A stretch of 64,000 nucleotides of DNA from Tenrec ecaudatus (lineage: Eukaryota > Chordata > Mammalia > Afrosoricida > Tenrecidae): the NCBI RefSeq assembly GCF_050624435.1, contig NC_134536.1, forward strand, positions 139,793,059 through 139,857,058, written 5' to 3'. Within the stretch, counting starts at the first letter, position 1, and each line of letters begins with the position of its first letter. The notes beneath the pieces were generated by a model. It worked only from the letters and a program-made list of their open reading frames with translations, made no database searches and was not told the DNA's origin. Shown in pieces: positions 25,015 through 36,627 of this stretch. A program made the position numbers and the translations under genes.

Positions 25015-25312
25015 GTTATATACTATGAGAATTTCTGTTTGCTGTTAAGTTGGCTGGGGCAGGATCCTCCCATGATGTGATAACATAATGTAATAACCTT
25101 CCTGATGGAGTCTTACGTGAACAGCCAAGCAGTTGTGGGAAGAATAAAGTAAACTCTTTCCCCATTAATTAAGCTTAAGATCTGACCCATGAGCTTGAAC
25201 TGCACAGGACCTACCTGCTTCTATAACTGTATGAGCCACCTTCTTGATATAAATTTCTTTTTTTATATACACAAAAATAAGCATCATTGGTTTTGCTTCT
25301 CTGATTTATATC
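25015..25312 (+). repeat. LTR-like element nested in RTE
   Basis: About 290 bp replace the expected continuity between tatgcgcgaggg and ctgtacctattcaacc of the RTE. Features are ctgttaagttggctggggca at the start and ccttcttgatataaatttct followed by ttggttttgcttctctgatt at the end. The same end motifs occur in the element at 15,300-15,958. Confidence 0.5.
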
Positions 25313-26149
25313 CCATCACTGTACCTATTCAACCAAGAAGCTGGATGATATGAAAAAGAATGAGACACCTAGATCGGAGGAACACTTATTAACAACCTTT
25401 GAGATGTAGATGACAAAACCTTGCTTGCTGAACTAAAAGAGGACTTGAAGTACTTGCTGATAAGGCTCAAGGACTGGATCCTTCAGTACAGAATTTAATT
25501 CTATGTAAATAATACCCAAATCCTCACAATGGCAGCAATAGACAATACTATGATAAAGGAGGAAAGATTGAAGCTGTCAAACATTTCCTATTGCTTGGAT
25601 CTACAATCAATATCCATGAAAGCAGCACTCAGGAGATCCAATTGTGTATTGCATTGGGAAACTCTGCTGCCCAAGAGCTCTTTAAAGTGTCGAGAAGCTA
25701 GGATGTCACCTGGTGGAGTAAGGTGTACCTTCCTCAAGCCGTGGTTTTTTCGGTTGCCTCATGTGCATGTGAAATAAGAAAGGCTGAAGAAGAATTGATA
25801 TATTTCAATTATGGTGGTGGTGAAGAATATTAAAGTACTATTGTCTTTCTGAAGAGCGAATAACTCTGTCTTAAATCAGAATGCTCCTTGCAATCAATGC
25901 TAAGACTATGTCTCACATCCCGTGCACATGCTATCAGGAGAGACCAGTCCCTGGAGAAGGATGTCGTGCTGGTTACAGAGGAGGAGCAGTGGGAGAAAGG
26001 AAAACCCGGGAAATGGATAGACACGGTGGCTGAAGGAATCCACTCAGATGTAGCAGCAAGTGTGAGGTTGGGGAGGACCGGATCATCGAATGCACTGTTG
26101 TATGTGGGTCATTAGAAGTTGGACAACCTCACTGCACATAACAAGCTAA

Positions 26150-27595
26150 CGACATCATCTCCTCCCAAGGAAAGCCTGCCTATCTACTTTTGAAAAATCA
26201 TTGAGGGTAAACTCTTCGACACACAATCATATATGTACTCACTAAAATGACAATGAGTCAGCACTAATTTATGGTAATTAGTTAGGTTAGGTTTATATAT
26301 AATTATTTTTATGGGGTTTTTTTTTTTTTGCTCGGGGTTCCATAGAACTGCTCAAGCTGCCATATCAGAAATGGAATTTCTGAACTAGATTTTCAGTCCT
26401 TAATGAAAGTTTATCAATGATTCTGAATCTGATAATAGCCTGGTGTGGTAATAATTTCTTTCAGAAGAATTTACACTAGACTAGTCCAAATGAGGTGGAA
26501 ATCATTGGTGTGCCTAATAGCCAACTCTTCTGAGATGCTGATCTACTCCATTTTCCTCCGCCTCCTCCTTTGAATAATTCCTTAATGTCCCTGGGGCCTC
26601 CCATTTGCTGCAATGCCCACAGAGCCTTTTAGATCTTTGAGCACGTGTCTCATGTGGTTGGTGGGTGGCATTTAGTCCAAATCTGAAGGTCAGGCAGCAG
26701 TGAGCCACAGGCAGGGTCCAGAGCCAGAAACCAAAGATGTCCAAAACTCACCACAGGTTTCTTGCTTCTACCAAAGCTCAGCCAGCAAATAAAGGTCTGA
26801 TTTTGCAGGTGAGGCTATGTGTGTTATAACTGTATGATGGAACCAGTATCCCTATAACGCCGAGTGTGACATTTTCGTAACCTTTAATTAAATGTATATA
26901 GATAGATAGATAGATAGATAACTATGAAAGTAAAGAATAAAAACAAAATTTTTTCCTGAAATTAAAAATTCTTGTGTTTTATGGTTAAATATCCAAGGAA
27001 AACAAAGGATGTTTTTAAAATCACACTCTCCATCAAGGTAGAGTAGGGCTCAAGGAAACCAAGGGCATGGCTTGATTCACCCCTTCAACAAAAAGCCAAG
27101 TCTAACTCCCACTATAGTACTGCCCCCTGGTAGAGAGAAGACCTCCAACAAGGGACCATGACCACAGGCATATAAAGTCCAGAAGTGGGAATCGTGGCTA
27201 GAAGTTACCATCTTAATTGACTACAACTCACCCTGTTTGGTGGGGACTTGGACTCAGTAACCTTATAGGTTATTTATTTCCATACTAAGGAAACCATGGG
27301 GAGAACTAGCACCCAGGCAAACAACACAACAACAACAGCAAAAGGAAGCAATATTGAACCCTACCTACCTAATTACTCTTAATCTCAGCACACCTTCACA
27401 CTTTTGGGGGTACTTGCTTTCAGTTTGATGAGCTTATATGTTGCTCTTTAATTAGACAGGAATCCCTCATGAGTAGTGGAAACATGAATATTAATCTCCA
27501 TGCTATGTAAAGGACTAGTATATATTTAAATATGCTTACAGGAATGCCAAGGAAACAAAAGATGTGGATTCATACCCTGTACTAAAGTCGAGTCT
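26150..27595. other. Non-genic stretch with (GATA)n
   Basis: A T-run (26,319-26,331) and a GATA tetranucleotide tract (about 26,895-26,922) are the only clear features. The open frame at 26,514-26,744 (minus) has no recognised content. Confidence 0.4.
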
Positions 27596-27925
27596 TTTTT
27601 TAAAGATAATTTTATTGGGGGCTCTTATAGTTCTTATAACAATCCGTACATCGATTGTATCAAGCATATTTGTACATCATTCTTTTCTAAACATTTTCTA
27701 TTTGAGCCCTTGGTATGAGTTCTGCTTCACACCCCCCACCCTTGTGACCGCTTGATAAATTATAGATTATAAGTATTTTTATACCTTACAATGACCAATA
27801 TTTCCCTTCCCCACTGTTTCTGTTGTTCCTCCCGCTCTGGGGGTGGAGGGGGTGATTTTATGTCAATCATTGTGATCCATATTAATCCCACCCTTTTAGG
27901 CATGAACTGGGACCTGGAGACTTAG
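27595..27925 (-). repeat. L1 3' end, reverse
   Basis: It starts with a T-rich stretch and attttattgggggctcttat, the complement of the L1 polyadenylation-signal region. It continues through ccgtacatcgattgtatcaa and tctatttgagcccttggtat, the complement of the L1 3' UTR. It is 5'-truncated at about 27,925. Confidence 0.8.
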
Positions 27926-28249
27926 GGATGAAAGAGTTAGATTCTTTTTTGGCAGTAGCTGGTCATTTCCAGATGAGAATGTCTACCATTGTTATTGCTT
28001 GGCATTTTAAGACACGATGTATTTTTCAGATGAAAACACCTAAATTTTTAGCTATTGTCAGCAAACTTTAAAAAATAAATAAAACTTAACAAATGCTTGA
28101 GGTTTAGCACAGCATGCTTGTCTTTTTGTCTGCCCAGGAGATAAGTTGAAGATGTAATTTAATAATATGTCTTCCTCAAAGGAGGGAAATCATCTTTCAG
28201 TGGGCAACAAGTGGATAGCTTGCATGAACTCAGGAAGCCTCTATAAACC

Positions 28250-28445
28250 GGGGTGGGAAGATAGGCTCCCTATTGGGCCACTAAGCACAAGGTCAACCGT
28301 AGAACCCACTGCTGCTAGGGGCAACCAGGAGCCTTTCTGCTCGGGTCAAGATCTGTGACCTCAGAACCCCCAGGGGCAAGTCTACTCTGTTGTTAGGGTT
28401 GCTCTGGATTGGAATTGACTTCAGGGTAGTGAGGTTTGAGGTTGT
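28250..28445 (+). repeat. AfroSINE copy, forward
   Basis: It contains aaggtcaaccgtagaaccca, gcaagtctactctgttgtta and the tail ctctggattggaattgactt. The head is weak. Orientation is forward. Confidence 0.7.
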
Positions 28446-28449
28446 TTTG

Positions 28450-30120
28450 GAAACTGGGGTGGAAAGCTGTACAGAACTGAAGGATTGTCTTACGTTTTTC
28501 TAAATTAGGTTGTTACAGGCTTGATTTGAATACTAAAAATGAACTTTATGATACAAGTAATTCTATTGTGCTTTCTTGGACAATCATTTATAATACACTA
28601 AATTCAATATTGTGGATAAAATATCTGAATAAAAATATACTCAATGTTGAGCTTCTTTTCTTGGTCAAAATCTCCCCCATTCTACTGTTGCATTGTATAT
28701 GTTTTGAATGAATTGACTAGTAGGCATTTTTTCATAGTTCTTTTGGGATGTAATATAAGAATTTATTATTATCAGTTGTTATGAGAAAAACATATAATTC
28801 TGAACTAATGACCTGAGAGCTAAAGAATAAATAGCTACATTATAAAAAACAAGTTCCCAAGGACATAATTATGTTATTACTTGCAAACAGAGAGTTTCTG
28901 GTTCATTAAGTTAGAAAGGGGAAAAAAGTATAAATGATAAAGGTGAAAATTTTATTTTTTCATTGTTCATGTCTTTTTCCCCCTTGACCAATAAAAAATA
29001 AGCAGGAGGTTTTTTACACTAAATGAAAATGTAAATGGTGAAGCTTTCTTAAAGCCAGCTTCATGTGTCTGTTCCCATAGTTTGATTATGTGGAATTTGA
29101 CCTTTATTTAAAGAGCATCTCTGTTGAATGATAATTGATGGTGCTTTGAGTGAGAGTTTATGACAGTACTTCTACTTATTAAAAATATTTTCCTTAAGGT
29201 GAAGATGTTTCTTTTTAACTTTTGTCCTAGCTTAACCTTTGGAAAGATCGTGTGAGCTCAGTTGCATTTATAGATTTAATTAGCATATTGTAGGCTTTTC
29301 CTGGTCATTAATAAAGATTTGGGGGATGACTAGATTTAGTCCTAATCCTGATAACTCACCAGTTTATTTCACTTGGGAAGTCATTCATTCATCCTTTTTA
29401 TCTTGCTGGGTTTGAGCTTTATTTAATTATAGTAATTCAAACCCATTAAAATTTTAAAATTTTCTTTATATAAAGGTAGTCTCCTAATTACTAATTTACC
29501 AGCATTGCTTGTGACCCTATTAGAAAACAACAGTGCTTTGTTTTACTTATTCAAGCACGTACCCCCTGTTGGGTTTTGTAGTCTTATGAGGTTAAACCCA
29601 ATGGTAAGATAATGACTGACTAAAAGTAATAATTAAAAAAAAAAGATTCCAAGGCAATCAGCCCATTCTGCTGCCTATAATTTAGAACACATGAACCTTC
29701 TGTAAGGTTGAGGTATCGATGAGCATAGTAATTTGTCTAATTCTTTTGCTGTGTGACTTCTCTAAGCATATCTTATTTGATACTACACAGGCAAGAAGGG
29801 AATTTATAGTGTAGTTAACCTATCCATATGCTTCCTGTGCAGTATCAAATTAACTCTCTATTAATATCTGCTTGACTCTACCCTGAAACACACACTCCAT
29901 TATCTATTTTCAAATATTTCTGAATTAAGCTTGTATACAACCTTATCTGGTTAATTCCTTAAGCCACTTGACATTGGAAGGAAGAAAGGTAGTAGAGGGA
30001 ATAAAAGTCAGATTGTGCACAATTCCTCTCTACAGCCCTTAATAGCTGTAGACTTCCTAGCTGTATCCTTGCGGAAGTTGCTTAGGCTCTTTGTTCCTCT
30101 CTAAAATGGGAATTAAAATA
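28450..30120. other. AT-rich low-copy DNA, no gene seen
   Basis: None of the repeat families present elsewhere in the window could be recognised here, and there are no coding-like frames. It is one of the longest stretches free of recognisable transposons and could hold conserved non-coding DNA, which cannot be judged from one sequence. Confidence 0.4.
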
Positions 30121-30124
30121 AGAG

Positions 30125-30345
30125 TTGCTGTTATTTCCCATTGAGTCAAGGTATAACAGAATGATACGTAAACATGAACGATTGAAGCAGTTCCGGGTTT
30201 TATGCCATCTTCTTGATCATTGATATATCTGAGCTCATTGATTAGCAATTGTGTCAATTCTTTCTGTGTTGGTTTCCCTTGTTTCAGTGACCCTCTGTTT
30301 ACCACACATGACTTCCTTTGGCAGAAACTAGTCTTTTGATATTGT
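30125..30345 (-). repeat. RTE 3' end, reverse
   Basis: The plus strand carries attgagtcaaggtataacag, then gagctcattgattagcaatt, gtgtcaattctttctgtg and ctctgtttaccacacatgac. These are the complement of the RTE 3' terminal region as seen at 40,500-40,700. An adjoining old L1 follows directly. Confidence 0.5.
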
Positions 30346-31010
30346 TATGTCGGCAGTGAGCAAGCTATGTGCTATGTGGCCATTAGTCATTAGAGAGATG
30401 AGAATCAAAATAATGAGATCTATCTCCCACAAGCAATTATAGCAAAGTTCAAAACGAAAAGCAACAAGTACTGGTCAGAGTACGGGGAGATTGGAGCTCC
30501 TCACAGCCTGGTGGTGAGACTATACAATGGTGCGAGCACTGTGGAAAAGGTCTGAATTTTCCTTCAAAAGAAGTAGAAATATCAGATGATCTAGCAATCT
30601 TGCCACTAGATTTATATACCGGAGACATGAATTGATATATGCATGCTAATACTCACTGTGTTATTCACAGTAGCAAAGATGGAAACAACCTAAGTGCCCC
30701 TTAATGGATGAATGGATAAACAATTGTGATACGTACACACAACTCTAAGATTGATGAATCCATGAAACACCTCATAACACACATCAACCTGGAGGACATC
30801 ATTCACCAAAGGACAAATATTGTATAAGACCACTATTATAAAATTTCAGGAAAAAGTTTCTACACAGAAAGAAACGTTCTTTAATAATTACCAGGGATGG
30901 AAAAAGGAAGGAGGGAAATCACTAGAAAGTAGACATGTATTAACTTTGGTTAAGTAATAGGTGATAAATTTTGTATTGTTATACTTTGCAATTCTCAACA
31001 GAACTGGGTT
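30345..31010 (+). repeat. Old L1 3' end, forward
   Basis: Forward L1 landmarks include atgagaatcaaaataatgag, cactgtgttattcacagtag, gatggaaacaacctaagtgc, aatggatgaatggataaaca and accaaaggacaaatattgta. They cover the end of ORF2 and the start of the 3' UTR of an ancient L1M-type element. Confidence 0.8.
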
Positions 31011-31695
31011 TGTTTTCTATAATTAGAGTTATTATGAGAGTTAAACAAGTTAATATGAGTCAGTCACTCACTTAAAATACTGTCTAATGGAAAATAAGCA
31101 CTCCATAATTATTATTGTGCCTTGTAGACTTATTCTTATGTCACATCAAAGTAGACGCTTCCCTGTTCATTTGTCACCCATTTCTCCATTGTGTCTCTCG
31201 TGGTAATTCAACTTTATTCATCATGGACAGTTTCAGGCTGTTGAAAGAGGTCTGTAATTCTACCCCTATTCTCCTACCCTCCGGACTCTCCAGGTTTAAT
31301 CCAGTCATACGACTTGTCATGTAAGTGTTTCACATTATAGATTGTTGGAAAGAACTCCTTAGAAATCAGAATCCATCTAGCTTTCAACTATGATTGTCAC
31401 TTTTAGGTCATTATGTGGTTTCAAAATTTGTATGGACTAACGGGATGTTGGACATCTCCACAGCTTAAATCCTAATGGATCCTTACATGCGTACTTCACA
31501 GCCTACCTCTTCTGGTTGCTTTTGGCCTTGCCACCCCTGCCTTGGATGGTACTGTATTCACTTTTCACATACATGTTTTTGAGAGTAAGCTGATATCTGA
31601 CATGACTTGACTTTTTTTGTAACATTTTTTTTCCCTTTTAGAGGGGCCAGAAATACATTTACCTCTCTACAGTCATGTTAATACTGCCAACTAAG
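31010..31695. other. Nothing recognised
   Basis: No gene or clear repeat was seen. The frame at 31,115-31,324 has no recognisable content. Confidence 0.4.
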
Positions 31696-31925
31696 CTGTA
31701 TGGAGCATCCATTATATGCTATCACATGTATCGACTTAATCTTCATAACCACTCTACAACATACATATAATGTACATATATATAAAGATAATTTTAATAT
31801 ATATATACTATACATATACAACATAGCTACTAAATATGGGAACTAAGACATAGAGAGAGAAAGTAGCAGCAATAAGAGGTGGATTCAGTTTCCGTTCTGG
31901 GCGGCCTGACTCTAGGATCCAGAGA
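31695..31925 (-). repeat. MIR split by an AT-rich microsatellite
   Basis: A MIR-like segment (cttaatcttcataaccactc) and a second one (actaagacatagagagagaa, then ggattcagtttccgttctgg) flank a TATA/CATA-rich tract at about 31,762-31,823. The order and orientation fit a single ancient MIR copy expanded in the middle. Confidence 0.5.
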
Positions 31926-32910
31926 TGCAGCTTTGTCTATTTACTAGGCACAGCTACTGGGTGCCGTTGTACCATTAGGAGGCGGTCTCATGCAGGGTTA
32001 AGTGTATCTCAGATTGTTGCTTCATGTTTGTAAGTGGGAGCAAGCAGGACATGTTACTGGCACTCCGATGTTATGCCTTCACGGCGTCTGTAAAGCACAG
32101 AAGTGTACATATGACACAGATTTAATCAAGGAACTAATAGAAATTATTTAAACCAGTAAATTATATACACTTAGTGATTGTGAAGGGGTGAGGATATTCA
32201 TGGCTGTTACTAATCTCTGAAATGAGAAAAATTCAAAATGAATAAAGAAGCATCAAAATGCTATGTTATTGTTAGATATTTATACTTTACAAGAGGGCTC
32301 TGAACTTAGTAAAAAAAAATAAATGATGGCCAAATTGTATCTATTGAACAAGGGCTGTGTTATGCTGGGCTTCTTTCTCCCTGACTTTCGCGGCTATTTT
32401 GTTTAGTTTCTCAATTGGTACTGCTCCTTTCCCCAAATAACTGGCTTTACTTCTATGTAACTGAAGTTACGGCATGTCGTCATTTTGGTGGAAAGAGATA
32501 ATTTGTTGTTTGGATGAAGGAGGAATAAAGCCGCTTGATAATAGCTTTTCAGATTACCTGGGAAAGGCAGTCCTCAGAATACGAACACCAACTTACTGTG
32601 CAACCTGCAGTCACTAACAGACTATAAAGCCAGTGGATTTAAATTTTTGACTTACATACAATAGTTCTTGGTGACAAATGGCCACTGCTTTGTGATGCTC
32701 ATCAGAGCATTCTTTGTTTTATTAATTTACTAATATGTTCAAGATGTTGTAGTGTATCTGGAAAGTTTCTTTTGTGTTTCTATATAAGAATACAATCATT
32801 TAAAGTACTAATGTTTGATGATAAATGAACATAACTTTTATATAACTTAGACTTAAAGAGATTTAGGAGCAGAACTTGGTTCAAACAGTACATTTTTGCT
32901 CGCCTCACCC
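31925..32910. other. Low-copy DNA, possible 3' UTR of the exon candidate
   Basis: No repeat family is recognised. On the minus strand, a canonical AATAAA lies at 32,723-32,718, about 190 nt beyond the stop of the open frame at 32,911-33,246. The 32,718-32,910 part could therefore be its 3' UTR if the exon is real. Confidence 0.3.
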
Positions 32911-33246
32911 CTACTCCCATAATGACTGATTTTCACTTTCCAGCAAAACCTCTTCTAATGAGTATCTCTGGATAAGACACTCCATCATTGCTGCACGCAA
33001 GGTGGTGACATCCAGCTGGACAGCTAGGATGGGGGAAATGGCAGAAGGTGTTGGAAAAGTTTGATGAAAAGTACAGCTTCCTGTTAATCCTCCTGGAGGA
33101 GAATGTCTTAAAACTCTTAAAGTGGTTTCCTGTTGCAGGTAAACTCGTAAAATGTAAGTAGCACTGGGTTTTGATTGAATGAAGACAGATGTTACAGATG
33201 CAGTCTCATTTCCAGACAACCCGCAGCTATTTCGTTCCTCTGGCTG
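32911..33246 (-). other. Candidate terminal coding exon, unrecognised gene
   Basis: I do not recognise the product. The minus strand is open from just after a ccccactgacag sequence (a fair splice acceptor ending at 33,247) to a TAG at 32,911. A stop codon in the same frame lies immediately upstream of that acceptor, so the open frame starts where an exon would. The predicted peptide of about 111 residues has balanced composition, no low-complexity stretch, and a hydrophilic C-terminus (SLEEVLLESENQSLWE). A polyadenylation signal follows about 190 nt downstream. No repeat family covers it. It could be the last exon of a gene whose other exons lie to the right, a truncated retrocopy, or a chance frame. 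No ATG lies at its start (the shorter frame from 33,219 begins with TTG), which fits an internal or terminal exon better than a small gene. Confidence 0.35.
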
Positions 33247-33249
33247 TCA

Positions 33250-33620
33250 GTGGGGCAAACACAGGACATGAGTGTTAGTTAAACATCAGCCCTAACATGT
33301 AGGTATAAGCAAGATAGTAAAGCCAATGCGTGTGACCAATAGAAAGGAAAGTTATTTTCGAGGCAATGCTTGAAATTTAAAAAAAGAAGTGGGTTTGGAT
33401 GAGAATCCTCCCCATGTCTTCTATTTCATTTGTGGTTTTTTTAATACACATGGGTTAAATATAGTGTTAGACATACCTAACACATTCTTGTAAATACTAA
33501 TGATGTGATGGGGTGGCCCAAATAAAGCTTTAGGTCGTTTTACAGTCGTGTCTTTTTACTCTTTGACATATGTGTAGGATAGCATTCCATCCCCACAAAG
33601 ATCTTGTCATTTCTGAAGTG
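33250..33620. other. Nothing recognised
   Basis: No gene or confident repeat was seen. A segment near 33,508-33,560 (ggtggcccaaataaagcttt) looks vaguely like a mariner-type end, but nothing else supports that. Confidence 0.3.
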
Positions 33621-33621
33621 A

Positions 33622-34112
33622 TTGTTGGTTGCCGTTCAGCCAGTTTGGGTTCAGGGGTCTTTACATGTGGGGTAGCCCTGCTCTACGGGGTTTACCGGCT
33701 TGTCTGTGGAGGGGCCTCTAACTGGGTTTAAAGCAGGGACTAAGACTAATTTCAAATGGCCTGTTCATGACCCATGAAAATAAGGACAGTATACAGATCG
33801 CAGAGCAACCAAATCTCTCAAGGTGTCAGATTTTGACCAGAGTGGAAATGGAACGCAATGGCCCACTCAGACCTCACAACTTTGAATGTCTGGGCTGGCT
33901 CCTGTCTGAGCTGGGCAAAGCCACCTTTCTTCAGTTCAGGTCAAAGCATTGGGCACAGAGGTATTTGGCTGTTAAACAGTATGTATGCAACCCTTGTGTC
34001 TGTGAGCCTTGACCAAACTTTTCAAACTGGTTCAAAATCCTGGTTTGAGCTGCCAACCTTTGGTTAGTAGTTGAGCGCTTAATGATCGCACCACTCAGGC
34101 ATGTGTCCCAAG
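33622..34112 (-). repeat. AfroSINE pieces, reverse, diverged
   Basis: The right end (34,050-34,108) has gagctgccaacctttggtta, then agtagttgagcgcttaatga and cgcaccactcagg. This is a clear complement of the tRNA-like head. The left part (33,622-33,700) resembles a diverged SINE tail. The stretch between is not SINE-like, so this is either one copy with an insertion or two fragments. Confidence 0.5.
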
Positions 34113-34800
34113 CACATTCATTTAGGAGACCTATGGAGGTACTTCTCATCCATAATGCCTTTTTTACTGTGATTGAAGTTCTATACTCAGGCTGAGGAAG
34201 ATGACTCTATCTTTGAGCCATTTTGATAAAGATCGTCAGTGATATGTGCTAAAAGCATAAAGGCTATTTCTGCTCCATAAAAATAGGACAATTAGATTAG
34301 GGCAAATCTACCCCATCCACGTGGGTTTGCAGCCTCAGGAGGATGTGCTGCTTGTTCTTCTCTACTGCGTCATTCTTCAGGCTAGTGTTTGTCTGGCTCT
34401 CACCCCCAGTAGTCTATTCAAACTGCCTGGGAAAGGCAAAATGACCAAAGACAATAATTGCTTTCTCAGTCCTATCTAACTGCATCTCTGTGCTGCATTT
34501 GGATTATTGATCCTTTCTTTATTCTTGGGATTTTATTTCCTCTGACTGCACTATCTGTCGATTCTCCCTCTACCTTTTTGATGAATGCCTGTTGGCTGGC
34601 CACTCATGGATTGTGACTCATGTTTTTGCAACAGCAAACAAAACATTGCTTTCCGTTGTTTGCCTCTTCTTATTCATTCAGTATCAGTTGTTTGCGTGCC
34701 CACGTAAAAACTTGTCTGCGGACAATAAACACAGGAGGAGCCTTTTACATTCTTCCATGTTGCAGCTCTTCATAACGCTCCTTCAGGTTCACATATTTTA
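34112..34800. other. Nothing recognised
   Basis: Low-copy DNA without a recognisable gene or repeat. Confidence 0.35.
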
Positions 34801-35430
34801 AAACACTTCTTCATCTAGTCACTGATTTTATTCCTCCTGCCACTTTCATCAGAGATTTGTTTCAAACCTCAAAGCTACAAAGCTGGTCATGTTGATCTTC
34901 TGCATCATTTCTTTGCTTCCCATTGCCCCTGAAATCAAATCCAAGCTCTTTCCGTGGAAGACACTGACCCCTGTGATGAACCATGGACATTCATTCCTTC
35001 AGCCTTGGACTCTCATGCTCCTGGCTTCCAAGTCCAGACTAAGATAGCAATCGATAGCTTGTTTCCCACAAAGACTGTGCCATTTCACCCACCGTGTCCT
35101 GGTTTGCCGCATTCCATCTGCTTAGCTTAACCCATTCCAACGTTCTCCAGTGGCTCTTACTCCTGCTTCATCTGTAGAGAAACTTCCTCAAGTGCTTCTG
35201 AAAAAATCCGCCATTGAAACCCATTAAACAAGGTTCTCCAACACATGGAGTTAGTTGTATATTCAAGGCCTGATGCTAGCTTACTCAAGCATCATCTACT
35301 ACAAGAAGCCTTTGTCCCACTCTCTTACGGGGCAGAGCTCAAACTTTATGTTTTCTTATCATGCTGGACATTTTTCACTTATGTACCTCAGCTATTTGAT
35401 AATCATTTGAATAACAAGCAAGGGTTTGAA
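34800..35430 (+). repeat. L2-like LINE remnant
   Basis: Pyrimidine-rich text such as ttgcttcccattgcccctga, then aaatcaaatccaagctcttt, and ttccaacgttctccagtggc resembles the 3' region of the ancient LINE L2. The recognition is by eye and the copy is very old. Confidence 0.4.
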
Positions 35431-36620
35431 TAGAATATTTGCTATTTCTTTATGTTGCTTAATTCTTCAATATTTATTTGCTTTTTAGGAAGCCTTTGCT
35501 CCCTCAAACCACCTGCCCCCAAGGTTAAAAATGCAATTTCAGTTCCATAGAAAATTATCCTAGTGAAAAATAGAAAATAATGAACAAGATGATGTGATAT
35601 GGTAAGTGTGATGATAGAGCTATTAAGAGGGCAATATGGAGCTGTGAGATGCATCTATTTCACCCTTTTTGATTTTGTCTTGGCAAATCATGCTTGGGGT
35701 TTCTGGGATGGTGCCATCCCAGCATACCACCCTACCCCAGCATAGGGGTGTGGGGGGGGGAACCACTCGGTGTTTCTTGTTCTCCTCTTGGAGCATAATC
35801 TTCTGATGGCGATGGCAAAGAGATATCAGGAAAGCCTGGATGCTCAATCATATTTTTTCTTGCCTTCGGAAATTCACTGGCCAAGGCAAGTTCCAAATGA
35901 AGAGACAGCCACATATGGAGACGTCTGGGAGGTTGCTAACAAGAACCTTCTACATCTCCACAAGGGGCAAGCTGCACTCTCATGCATATTAATGCCTTTC
36001 ACAAACCAGAAAGCCCTGCATTTTATTTCTTCCCATATAACTAGATATGTAGCATGGTAGCTGGGTATGAACACAACAGTGGCTAATGACTGAACTATTA
36101 AAATAATATTTTTGAATTTGTGATAAAAAATGAAGAATATGTGAAGTGAAACATTTTGCATTAAGCTCTGTGTATGAACATAAAATACTATTTTCCTCCT
36201 CTGTTTCTCTCCTCTCTTAGGTTCTATTTTTATCATGTACTATGTCAACATAGTCAGGATGAGACAATTGTTGTTTTTCTACTGCATATCCTTTCTGTAG
36301 TTTTGGATTTAAGATTAACCTATAGGTAAAGGAGTTTCTTTTTGTAGAATAATAAGGCTATAATTGACAGGCAATTAATTCTAAGTCACAATTAATTCTG
36401 TGACTTACTGTGGTTAGGATTTACATATCAAATTGCTCAAATATTCCACAGAAAAGAGAGAGTTTTAATTAAAGAGACCATAAAGCTTGTCTCCTTCAAC
36501 ATCCCATCAGACTGGTGATTTTGTTAAGCACAGGGCCTGAGAGATTTTAGGCCATGATTAAATGTTACTGTCTTTCTTCTTCTTGCTTATAAAGAAACAT
36601 AAGAGGTGAGTGCATTTTCA
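35430..36620. other. Low-copy DNA with a weak exon candidate
   Basis: A minus-strand frame at 35,732-35,914 has non-repetitive composition and plausible splice-like borders (ggccag at 35,904-35,909 and ctgggtaggg near 35,737). The plus strand has an equally long open frame (35,770-36,060). Neither is recognised. A G-run lies at 35,752-35,760. Confidence 0.25.
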
Positions 36621-36627
36621 TCTAGAG

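Larger units (their letters stand above)
22640..26150 (+). repeat. Long RTE (BovB-like) copy with three nested insertions
   Basis: The parts read in order. The endonuclease end comes first (22,690: ctcgccagatggaatacaca). An inter-domain linker follows (22,860-23,070). The reverse transcriptase region is at about 24,376-25,010 (gatccaggaattgatggaat, then ttttattgactatacaatag). The C-terminal end is at about 25,910-26,150 (RRDQSLEKDVV). The copy is interrupted by an AfroSINE at 23,078-23,255, an L1 3' end at 23,424-24,372 and an LTR-like element at 25,015-25,312. Many stops and small indels mean that no product is made. Removing the three insertions leaves one collinear RTE stretch of about 2 kb. 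Confidence 0.8.

Noticed and set aside
33508-33560. Mariner-type terminal repeat
   Set aside because: Only a vague resemblance over about 25 bp, with no partner repeat or TA duplication.
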